Assembly: GCA_025526935.1 (NCBI GenBank) | Contig: JAHLKD010000166.1 | Span: forward strand, 1-28,718 | Direction of reading: 5' to 3' | From: Cladochytrium replicatum | Taxonomy: Eukaryota; Chytridiomycota; Chytridiomycetes; Cladochytriales; Cladochytriaceae | DNA length: 28,718 bases | Part shown: positions 1 to 7,572 of the stretch, one piece after another | Numbering within the stretch: the first letter of the stretch is position 1 | How the letters are laid out: every line of letters starts with the position of its first letter | Position numbers and translations under genes: made by a program | Notes under the pieces: generated by a model | The model's input: only the letters and a program-made list of their open reading frames with translations | Databases searched by the model: none | Told to the model about the DNA's origin: nothing

Positions 1-654
1 GCCTTCAGCACTGCAAAATTTGCCTCTCGTGCATCAAATGCTATTGTTCGTATTGAAGCTGCCGAAGCAGATGCTCAACCCGCCCTTTATCGCTCAGTGG
101 TTGCTGGAGTGGACCCCCTATCTCGCAGATCACTACGGCCACCCAGATTGGTGATTGATTACCCGGCTGAGTCACCAATTTTGATCAATCCTCCTCAGCC
201 TGTTCGTGATCGTGCTGCTGGTTTTGCTACTGTGAGGTTTAAGGAAATTAGTCGTCAGCCACTTAATCAGCTCCGCACTCTGATTAATCGAATTTCTGGA
301 AACCCTCAATTTTCCCGTGACATTCGCCATATTAGTTTTATTGGGCGTAACACTGCTGAGTTTATTTGTACTTCTGACTGTGCTGACAAGCTCCGCAAGG
401 ACATTTTTCCAGGTGATGAGGTGCCCGTTGATCTTTTGACCCTGGGCAGCTTCGTTCTGGGTCTGTTCAATCACTTGAGCAACGTCAAGTTGCTGTAGCA
501 AAGGCTGTTCACAAAAGATTTGCTCACCTCTTGCGAATTACTCATGATCCTGCAGTTTTTTCATTATCTTCGTTCTAATCTTCCTGCTGCAGACTTTGAA
601 GCTACTGTTTCTTTAGCCCGTTCTTCGCGTTCTGAACCTACATCTCGCAATTAA
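1..654 (+). pseudogene. LINE ORF1 protein, 5'-incomplete, two frameshifts near the C-terminus
   Basis: The frame is open from base 1 and ends at TAG 496-498. Homology to the ORF1 of copy 2 then continues in another frame to about 560 and returns to the first frame until TAA 652-654. The pattern fits one lost base around 425-450 and one extra T in the T6 run at 556-561. The shared block contains matching motifs such as IRHISFIGRNTAEFI here and IRYISFLGSDSVEFL in copy 2, followed by a basic KLRKDI-like stretch. ORF1 proteins of LINEs are usually RNA-binding chaperones; that role is inferred from position. Sequencing error in homopolymers is an alternative to true decay. Confidence 0.75.
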
Positions 655-3600
655 TGTGGACTTTCCGTTCTGGAACCTTCAACTGTAGAGGTTTGCCTCT
701 GGATTTTTCAGATTTACTTGCTTGGCTTGTTACTCATCAGCTTGATTTTTTAGTTTTAACAGAAACTCATCAGTTAACTTTAGACAGTGTTTCTTCTGAG
801 TATTTGTTGTTTGATTCTCGTCCTCCACCAGACGCTCCTTTGGCATCTGGTGTTGCTCTTCTTATTAACCCACATCGTTGCAGTACTTATCAATTTAGGT
901 TGATTGCATCAGTTCCTTCTGGGTTTGGTTTGTGGTTTAGGTTTCGTCAGGTCGTGATTGGTGGATTTTATTTTCCCCCACGTTGGACTGCGGAAGACTG
1001 TTTGGGTGCATTATCTGATTTTCCTCAATTTGTTTCGAATTCTGATACACCAGTAGTTTTGATGGGTGACTTCAATTTTAGAACTCAGAGCACTGGTGAT
1101 CATGTTACTAATGCCCGTGCCAGAGCACTTCTTCCTTTTTTTACAGCCCACTCACTTTCATTGGTTGTCCCAGCTTCTTCTTCAGCTCGTCGCCCAACTT
1201 TTCGTTCCCACTTAGGGAGTTCAATTATTGATTTGTTTTTTGCTTCTACTTATGTGACAGCTTCCTCTTATTTAGTGCATGATCAACCCCAGTCTATGGC
1301 TCCCCATCCTTCAGACCATTTTGCAGTGACCTGTTCATTTTCTTTAGCTGGCCCAGATCCTCAGGCCACTGTGCCTCCTCCTCTACCTTCTTGGAATCTC
1401 CCATTGTTAAAGGATGAAGTTATTCGTAAGTCGCACAGAGAAACTGCTAAGATTCTGCTTCCTCCAACATCAGAGGCGCTAACAGCAGCATTGGAACCAC
1501 TTCAGGTCCCTGTGGGGACTTCTCTTTCTCGTGCAGTGGCCCAGGGAGCAATTGATTCTGCATTTCAAATTATAGTTGATTTTGTTGAGGCAACAGCAGT
1601 TCTGACATTGGGACCACCAACACCTCGTCGTAGAGCACCAGCGACCACTCCTTTGCCCCCTGAGATTGCTTTGTTGCGTAGTAAGGCTCGTTCAGCATTC
1701 CGTGACTATTATTCCCTCTTTCACCACAATTCTTCTGACCCTCTTCTTCCTTTTCTAAGAACTCGCCAACGTGATAGTCACAAAGCATTCAAATCAGCTC
1801 TGAGATCACACAGGCGTAAGACAAAAGCAAATTTTTTTGATGACCCTAGTTCTTCATCAGTGCCTTCTCTTCTGAAACATGTGTCTCATGCTCGGCGCTG
1901 CGCTAACTTTCGTACTTCAGCTAATGGTTTAGATTTTGATCCTCAGTCTTTAGCCAAATATTCTGATCATTTTGCTAGTGTCTACAATGCTCAAGCTGCT
2001 GACCCAGTTTCACCTTCAATTGTTCTGTGTGATTTTCAGCTGCCATTGGATGTTGAAGCTTTTGTTCTAGCTATTAGGGACTGCCCTTTGGAGTCTGCCC
2101 CGGGTCATGATCGTCTGCCTGCAGAACTTTATCGCCCAATTTCAGCTATTCTTGCTCCATTGTTCTTGCAACTTTCTCAGTCCATTTTTCGCAGTAGTCT
2201 TACACCCACTTCATGGAATCTTGGGCTTTTGCACCCAGTTTGGAAGCAACGTGGTACGCTTGGTGATATTACTAATTATCGCCCCATTACTCTTTCGTGT
2301 GTTGCCCGAAAAATTTTTGAGCGAGCTTTGTTGCCACATCTTTATTCTGCTATCACGTCTCAACGCCCACTTGATGCTGCCCAAGCGGGATTTCAGTCAC
2401 ACCGCTCGGGAATGGAATGTGTTTTTGGTCTTCAGGCATGTATCTCCCGTGCGTCTAATGCCAAGGTTCCTTGGGTTGCTGGTTTTTTAGATATTCAAGC
2501 AGCTTATGACACCACAAATCGTGCAATTCTTTGGGCTGAGCTTCTTTCTAGGGGAGTACCGTTGCCATTTGTTTTTGTTTTGAAGTCTCTGTTTGATTTT
2601 TGTTCTTCCAGAGTGGTTGTTGCAAATTGTTTTTCAGATGCTTTTGATTTGTTTAGAGGTTTGTTTCAAGGTTCTGTTCTCAGTCCACTTCTCTATATCA
2701 CTTTTCTTGATCCTCTACCTGGGCTCCTCCGACCATTTGCCCCACCTATAACACTCTTTCATCCTGCCAAACCACGATATAATTCTTTTTTATTTGCAGA
2801 TGATTTGGCCTTGTTTGCAATTACTTTGGATGCTATGCAGGTTCTTCTCTCTGTTTGTGACCAGTTTGCCCAAGCTCGTGGTTTTTCTTTTGCTCCTTTG
2901 AAGTCTGTGATTCTCACAAAAATTCCTATTCCTGCTCATTCGCCTTTGCTTCTTCATGGTCAACCTCTGCCTGTCAAGCCTTCATTTCGTTATCTGGGTT
3001 GCTTTTTTGGAGATACTGGATTTGATGTTTCACTGACTATTTCCCATCGACTTGCCAAAGCGCGCGCAGCTTCTTTTGCTTTGCTTTCTTTTTCAAGGAT
3101 GTTTGGTTCTCATTCTCTGGTTGTGGTTCGTCATTTGTTTTTGTCTTTTATTCGACCTACGCTTGAATTTGGTTTATATTTTATTCTTCCCTCTGTTGCT
3201 GTTTGCAAACCAGTTCGGACTTTTATTCACCAATGTTTGTGTCGATTTCTTCGCCTTTCATTTTCCACTTCAATTGCTGGGGTTTTACTGTTTTTTAAGT
3301 TTCCTGACCTTCAGTTTCGGCTTCAATATCTGCAGTTTCAGATGTTTCAACGTTGGCTGGATGATGATGCCCCTGATATGGTTCACTCTATGTTGTCATT
3401 CTTTCTTCACCAGGGAAAGCACTTTCGTTGTTCTCCTGTCCCTTTCAACAATCACTTCCTCTTCCTGGCTGCAAATGTTGTAGTTCCCAAACCTTCTGAT
3501 GTTATCGCAAATCACTTTCACCAAGTAGCCTCATCTGCCTATGGTTCTATAGCTGCTAGCTTTGCTCCCCTTGCATCTGCACACCCTCATGCGCTAGCAA

Positions 3601-3965
3601 TTGCTCCTCCATGCTTCCCTATTTCGTCAATCTTGAGGCTTCTGCAGTATCGCCTTGGACGTTTGTTTTATCACCCCCGCAAGCAGTGTTGTCACTGCCG
3701 CACTGCAACTCTCTCTAGATCTCATGTTTCAGAATGTTTGCGTCTTGACCTATTGTTGCCTCCTGTTCCTGTTCCTGTTTTACAACTTCCGCTTGACGTT
3801 GCAATTGATGGCCTTCGTCCACTTCGCATTGTCAACCCAGTGAATCTTGCACCGTGGTATCTAGTTTTTCGTTGTCTCCATAAGATTTGGCTTCACTGTA
3901 TGGGTCTGCCATTAGAAGTTTCTCCTCCAGACTCCCTCTTTGGCCCTGCATTTGTGGATCTTTAA
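654..3965 (+). CDS. LINE ORF2 protein: AP-like endonuclease and reverse transcriptase
   Basis: The 1103-aa frame begins at the ATG overlapping the ORF1 stop (TAATG). An endonuclease/exonuclease/phosphatase domain covers about residues 5-228, with N10, E37, GDFN at 138-141 and SDHF at 220-223 as the expected catalytic positions. The reverse transcriptase runs from about 480 to 800, with APGHDRLPAE, NYRPITL, motif A FLDIQAAYD (D613), FQGSVLSPLL and the FADD box (D716, D717). Near the C-terminus Cys1012/1013, Cys1015, His1024 and Cys1028 form a variant CCHC zinc knuckle, as in many LINEs. The protein should nick the target and copy element RNA there. All core catalytic residues are present and no stop or frameshift interrupts the frame, so it may be active. 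Confidence 0.95.
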   Translation: MWTFRSGTFNCRGLPLDFSDLLAWLVTHQLDFLVLTETHQLTLDSVSSEYLLFDSRPPPDAPLASGVALLINPHRCSTYQFRLIASVPSGFGLWFRFRQVVIGGFYFPPRWTAEDCLGALSDFPQFVSNSDTPVVLMGDFNFRTQSTGDHVTNARARALLPFFTAHSLSLVVPASSSARRPTFRSHLGSSIIDLFFASTYVTASSYLVHDQPQSMAPHPSDHFAVTCSFSLAGPDPQATVPPPLPSWNLPLLKDEVIRKSHRETAKILLPPTSEALTAALEPLQVPVGTSLSRAVAQGAIDSAFQIIVDFVEATAVLTLGPPTPRRRAPATTPLPPEIALLRSKARSAFRDYYSLFHHNSSDPLLPFLRTRQRDSHKAFKSALRSHRRKTKANFFDDPSSSSVPSLLKHVSHARRCANFRTSANGLDFDPQSLAKYSDHFASVYNAQAADPVSPSIVLCDFQLPLDVEAFVLAIRDCPLESAPGHDRLPAELYRPISAILAPLFLQLSQSIFRSSLTPTSWNLGLLHPVWKQRGTLGDITNYRPITLSCVARKIFERALLPHLYSAITSQRPLDAAQAGFQSHRSGMECVFGLQACISRASNAKVPWVAGFLDIQAAYDTTNRAILWAELLSRGVPLPFVFVLKSLFDFCSSRVVVANCFSDAFDLFRGLFQGSVLSPLLYITFLDPLPGLLRPFAPPITLFHPAKPRYNSFLFADDLALFAITLDAMQVLLSVCDQFAQARGFSFAPLKSVILTKIPIPAHSPLLLHGQPLPVKPSFRYLGCFFGDTGFDVSLTISHRLAKARAASFALLSFSRMFGSHSLVVVRHLFLSFIRPTLEFGLYFILPSVAVCKPVRTFIHQCLCRFLRLSFSTSIAGVLLFFKFPDLQFRLQYLQFQMFQRWLDDDAPDMVHSMLSFFLHQGKHFRCSPVPFNNHFLFLAANVVVPKPSDVIANHFHQVASSAYGSIAASFAPLASAHPHALAIAPPCFPISSILRLLQYRLGRLFYHPRKQCCHCRTATLSRSHVSECLRLDLLLPPVPVPVLQLPLDVAIDGLRPLRIVNPVNLAPWYLVFRCLHKIWLHCMGLPLEVSPPDSLFGPAFVDL

Positions 3966-4105
3966 CGTTTTCTTTTCTCATTATTTATTACTCACCTGTT
4001 TTTTTGGCACCTTAGCAGTATCTGACGGGTAGCCACAGGTTTGAGTTTACATTCTCTGTTTTGCTTTGTTGGTTTTCCTTATGCTGCGCGCGCTTCCCTA
4101 TGTGC

Positions 4106-4118
4106 TGGTCCATGACCA
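4106..4118 (+). promoter_or_regulatory. 3'-tail hairpin of LINE copy 1
   Basis: TGGTC, a three-base loop and GACCA form a 5-bp stem about 70 nt before the poly(A). Copy 2 has the same stem at 5374-5386 with a changed loop base; copy 3 has lost it (around 6859-6870). Many LINEs need a 3' RNA structure for recognition by their reverse transcriptase. That role here is inferred. Confidence 0.4.
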
Positions 4119-4187
4119 TCTTGTAAGGCACTTTGGGTGTTGTTTTTTGTTATGCATTGTATGTGCAAAATAAATAATAATATTGTT

Positions 4188-4209
4188 AAAAAAAAAAAAA
4201 AAAAAAAAA
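4188..4209 (+). repeat. Poly(A) tail of LINE copy 1 (22 A)
   Basis: An uninterrupted run of 22 A directly follows AATAAATAATAATATTGTT. It marks the 3' end of copy 1. Sequence belonging to copy 2 starts at 4210 with no intervening host DNA recognised. Confidence 0.95.
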
Positions 4210-4423
4210 TGGCTCTGCCATGATCATTTGCACCCTCACCTCCGGTTATCCATCGCAACTGTGAGCCTTGTACCCCTGCTGCCCTCTTCACCTCTGCTCC
4301 TCTCTCCCTTAGCTCTCCATTGACCCTCTCACCTGCTTCTCTTCTGAGCAGTCTGCTGACTAGCAGGGGCTACTCCTCTGCTCATCCCTTATCTCTCTCA
4401 CTTGCCTCTGCTCTGCCTTCTGA

Positions 4424-5209
4424 CTTTGCAAGTTCCCTGACCTTCCTAAAGTGCTCTGCACTTCTATTGCGCTCCCTTCTGCTCTCTCCCCTGCTACCCT
4501 CAACCCTGATCTGCTTCCAACTCTCCCTGCTTCTCCTCCACATTTACACGTCGCTGCCACCTGTGCCCTTGGTGCCACCAACACTGCCACCAGCACTGCC
4601 CCTGGTGCCACCCACACTGCCACCACCACTCTTGACAGTTCAGCCACCTGCTCAGCCCCATCTCCAGCCTCATCACCTGCCACCAATGATTCCATGAATG
4701 AGCTTACTTGTTCGCACTTCCTCTTGGACGACCTGCCGACCTCGCATAGAAGCTTCAAATTTGTCAAAGAATGTGCCGAATCCTTCACTACTCTCCGATT
4801 TTCTGGTTTTACTCGTCGCCCAATCAGGGACCTTCGTGTGTTGCTTCGCAAAGATCTTCCGTATACCGCTTACCATGGCATCCGCTACATCTCATTTCTC
4901 GGCTCTGATTCTGTTGAATTTCTTTGTCGTTCTTATGCTGCTGATCTGATCCGCAAACACATACCTGGTCGAGAAATCACTGATTTGGATGTGTCCCCTC
5001 CTTCGTATTCTGACAGTTCCGACTCTCTGCAACGCTATGACTCTCTGCTCCATCGAAGTGCCAAGGCGATTGCTACTACGTCTGAGCCAGCTGTTGCATT
5101 GTTCTACCGCAATCTTGTTGATCCGTCTCATCTTTCTACGCTGTTGCATCTCGCTCGATTATATGCCCCTTCGATGACCTCAGCTTCTGACCTTCGTTTG
5201 ACCCAGTGA
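4424..5209 (+). CDS. LINE ORF1-like protein of copy 2
   Basis: The frame is open from a stop at 4421-4423 to TGA 5207-5209. The first in-frame ATG is at 4694, giving 171 residues; an upstream start in a different frame or a lost 5' part is possible. The N-terminal stretch before that ATG is rich in Ala, Thr, Ser and Pro. The conserved block runs from about RFSGFTRRPIRDLRVLL through IRYISFLGSDSVEFLCRSY to GREI and matches ORF1 of copy 1, and the C-terminus (LFYRNLVDPSHLSTLLHLARLY) helps locate the frameshifts there. Probable RNA-binding protein of the element. No domain name is assigned. Confidence 0.6.
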   Translation, partial: LCKFPDLPKVLCTSIALPSALSPATLNPDLLPTLPASPPHLHVAATCALGATNTATSTAPGATHTATTTLDSSATCSAPSPASSPATNDSMNELTCSHFLLDDLPTSHRSFKFVKECAESFTTLRFSGFTRRPIRDLRVLLRKDLPYTAYHGIRYISFLGSDSVEFLCRSYAADLIRKHIPGREITDLDVSPPSYSDSSDSLQRYDSLLHRSAKAIATTSEPAVALFYRNLVDPSHLSTLLHLARLYAPSMTSASDLRLTQ

Positions 5210-5373
5210 TTTGCTGTTATATTCTTCACAATGTTGAGTGTTCTTTCTTTTCTTTATCCCTCACCTGTATTTGACACCTGAGCAGAGCCTGACGGGTAGT
5301 CACAGGAATGAGTTTTTAAGATCTCTGATTTCTATTTCGCTTTGCCCTCCGACTTGCGCGCTTCCCTATGTGC

Positions 5374-5386
5374 TGGTCCACGACCA
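5374..5386 (+). promoter_or_regulatory. 3'-tail hairpin of LINE copy 2
   Basis: The TGGTC / GACCA stem seen in copy 1 is repeated here at the same place in the tail. The loop is CAC instead of CAT, so the difference falls in the loop and leaves the stem intact. This is compatible with a selected structure but the sample is tiny. Confidence 0.38.
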
Positions 5387-5456
5387 TCTTGTAAGGCACT
5401 TTGGGTGTTGTTTATTGTTATGCATTGTATGTGCAAATAAATAAATAATATTGTTC

Positions 5457-5479
5457 AAAAAAAAAAAAAAAAAAAAAAA
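5457..5479 (+). repeat. Poly(A) tail of LINE copy 2 (23 A)
   Basis: A run of 23 A ends copy 2. The next base begins sequence homologous to the inside of the endonuclease domain of ORF2, that is, a 5'-truncated third copy. Confidence 0.95.
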
Positions 5480-6718
5480 CATTTTCTTAGCTACTGAGTA
5501 TGATTCTTCAAATCGTTGGGTTGGGTTGTCGGAGAAATTTATTTCTGCCACTGGTTTCTCTCTAGTTAAGCACCCTTCCTGTCATAACCCCACATTTTCT
5601 TCTCGCAATGGTGACTCCATTATCGATTTGTTGTTTGTCAATCCTCTGCTTCAATGTGATCCTATTTCTGACATAGTTCATAGTCGTCTTGCCGACGGCG
5701 AGTTTATGACTTGCGCTTCTGACCATTTTCCAGTTACAGCTGTTTTTTCTTTTGCTCCTCCCAATGCCGGCGCTCCCTCTGCTGCTCCCCCCACAAGCGT
5801 TGGGCTGCTCACCTGTTGAACCTGCTGTCTTTCAAGCAATGGAGGATGTGGGACATTTGTTTTTTGATCCCACCTTCGCTGATGTCAATGCTGCGCTCAG
5901 TCCAATTTTAGAAGCTCCCGCCCTTGCCCAAATGTCTGTGGATGTTGCACAGGGATGTATTGACTCTGCATTAGATACTATTTTTTCCTTTGTTAGTTCG
6001 TGCGCTGCTTGTGTCATTGGACCTCCCAGTTTAGTTCATCGTCGCCCTGCCCTGCCAATGTTGCAGCTGCATTTAGTGGCCTTGCGACGGAGTTACTTAC
6101 TTGCTCATAAGCACTTTGTAGCTGTTTCTTCCTGTGATGATTGCTGATCCTGTTTTAGTTGATTATTGTCGCTTGGAGCGTGCCCGGCTATCGCGTGAGC
6201 GTGTCAATGCTTTTCGTCCTTGGTCTCTTTCTCAGCGAGCTCGAGAGGTTTCTGGCGACAATATGTTTAGTTCTTCTCCTAGTTCTTTAACCGAGGTTAG
6301 CAAAGTTCTTTCCACCGCGCATAGGTGTCATCAACGGCGTTCAGCTGCAAGTGGTTTATTGTCTGATCCTGCCTCTTTATCTCATTATCGCAATCACTTT
6401 GCCTCCGTTTATCAGACTCAGTTTGCACAATCCTATGCCAGTGCAGAACACGTTCGTCTCCATGCGCTGAATGATTCTGTGTCAGTTAGTGTTAGTGACT
6501 TTGTTTGTGCTATTCGTTCTTCCCCAAACAACTCTGCTCCTGGCCCAAACCATATTCCAGCTGAGTTATTTAAGCTGTTAGCTTCTGATGTTGCTATTCT
6601 TTTTGTTCAACTTTCAAACGCTATTTTAGGGTTAGTAAAGCTGGCTTCACTGTATGGGCCTGCCATTAGAAATTAATCCTCCAGACTCCCTCTTTGGCCT
6701 GCATTTGTGGATCTTTAA
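5480..6718 (+). pseudogene. Decayed LINE ORF2 (endonuclease C-terminal half and RT start)
   Basis: Homology to ORF2 of copy 1 is spread over three frames. Positions 5480 to about 5800 carry the end of the endonuclease (DSIIDLLFVN and SDHFPVTAVFSF). About 5800-6140 in another frame matches the linker (DVAQGCIDSALDTI). About 6134-6640 in a third frame matches the region before the reverse transcriptase (HYRNHFASVY) and its first motif (NNSAPGPNHIPAELF). The first shift lies near a C6 run at about 5782, the second near 6130-6145. After the deletion junction the final codons resume and end at TAA 6716-6718. No functional product is expected. Confidence 0.85.
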
Positions 6719-6937
6719 CGTTTTATTTTTTCATTATTTATTACTCACCTGTTTTTTGGCACCTTCGCAGTATCTGACGATTTGCCACAAGTATGAGTTC
6801 ACTTCCCCTATTTTCCTTTGTTGCTTTTCCCTTAAGCTACATGTGCTTCCCTATGTGCTGATCGACTAACATCTTGTAAGGCACTTTTGGTGTTGTTTTT
6901 TGTTTGCATTGTATGTGCAAAATAAATAAATAATACA
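5480..6937 (+). mobile_element. LINE copy 3, 5'-truncated and internally deleted
   Basis: The copy starts within the endonuclease domain, runs to the beginning of the reverse transcriptase, jumps at about 6630-6643 to the last codons of ORF2 (GGCTTCACTGTATGGG is shared with copy 1), and continues into the common 3' tail. About 1.7 kb of reverse transcriptase sequence is missing relative to copy 1. The tail ends in ATAAATAAATAAT without a poly(A), and unrelated sequence follows. Protein divergence from copy 1 is large in the coding part, while the last codons and the tail are very similar. The hairpin seen in the other tails is degraded. Confidence 0.85.
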
Positions 6938-7572
6938 GTACCTGGTGACAGCAGCCTCTTTACAACACAACTGATTCACGTTTGAGCGGACAAAATTTTG
7001 AGCAACAGACTGCCGATGCTTGACTGTCCAGTCTAACCGGACACCCTTACTACAGACACAATTGGGCTGCACAGATGGGTCTGGTTAACCGGGTGACTTT
7101 ATTGTTTTTAAAAATGGTTTTAGATTTTGGTATACTTTCCTAATTTATATTGGTCCAGCGGGCTCTTGCCTATTTTCGAACATGAACCGAACGATGTTAG
7201 CTTTCAACCAAAAGAATTATTATTTATTACTTGGTATTATTAATAGTATGGTGAAAGGTCAATACAATCCAAATGCCAACGCAGGAGAACAAACTGCTCA
7301 TAAAAGTGTAGAATCAGTTCTGCAAATAATGTTACGAAAGTATGTATGTCTTTCGCAATTGTGCTCTCGCTTCTTCTTTTTAAAAAGGAAAAATACCCAT
7401 TACTTTGGAGTGAGAGAAGGAGGGATTAAGCAAAACCACCGGAAAAAACTTATTTCTGAGAAGAAAATACGAAAGTGAACCTCAATTGACGATCTCCCAA
7501 CCCGTTGCAACTATTTTTTCATTGGCCATCTTCATTGTCAGCGAAACCACCTCGCTTTCTCATCAAAATCTC
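6938..7572. other. Intergenic stretch between LINE array and TPS2-like gene
   Basis: No recognisable gene was found. A frame with a true ATG at 7182 runs to 7478 (98 codons, AT-rich, Asn/Lys-rich) and contains an intron-like GTATGT near 7339, but it has no recognised motif and differs in composition from the neighbouring genes. It is more likely non-coding or old repeat DNA. The part next to 7573 should contain the 3' untranslated region of the TPS2-like gene. Confidence 0.4.

Larger units (their letters stand above)
1..4209 (+). mobile_element. LINE-type non-LTR retrotransposon, copy 1 (5' end outside window)
   Basis: The element has two consecutive open frames (ORF1, then ORF2 with endonuclease and reverse transcriptase), a 3' untranslated region of about 220 nt and a terminal run of 22 A. 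No long terminal repeats and no integrase are seen, which fits a non-LTR retrotransposon moving by target-primed reverse transcription. The 5' end lies beyond the window, so element length and target-site duplication cannot be judged. ORF2 is intact while ORF1 carries frameshifts, so this copy could supply reverse transcriptase but probably not a full ORF1 protein. Its 3' tail is shared with the two copies downstream. The clade is not assigned; no RNase H domain was noticed. Confidence 0.93.
4210..5479 (+). mobile_element. LINE-derived ORF1-only element, copy 2
   Basis: This unit consists of a Ser/Leu/Pro-rich 5' part, an ORF1-like coding region and a 3' tail closely similar to that of copy 1, ending in 23 A. 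The whole ORF2 is absent: the ORF1 stop at 5207-5209 is followed within about 25 nt by sequence aligning with the post-ORF2 region of copy 1, such as the CTCACCTG block and the CTTGTAAGGCACTTTGGGTG block. It is therefore a non-autonomous derivative that would need reverse transcriptase in trans, like the mammalian half-LINE (HAL1) elements. The 5' boundary is set only by the preceding poly(A), so 5' truncation cannot be excluded. Confidence 0.8.

Noticed and set aside
2107-3843. Shifted plus-strand frames inside LINE ORF2 rich in Phe, Leu and Cys
   Set aside because: They are out-of-frame readings of a T-rich coding sequence; the main frame carries the reverse transcriptase motifs.
4360-4851. 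Minus-strand open frame of 163 codons opposite LINE copy 2
   Set aside because: It is opposite the Ser/Leu/Pro-rich 5' part of copy 2 and has no recognisable motif; the plus strand shows homology to ORF1 of copy 1.
7182-7478. 98-codon AT-rich open frame with an ATG
   Set aside because: Composition differs from neighbouring genes and nothing in the translation was recognised; kept only as a note in the intergenic entry.
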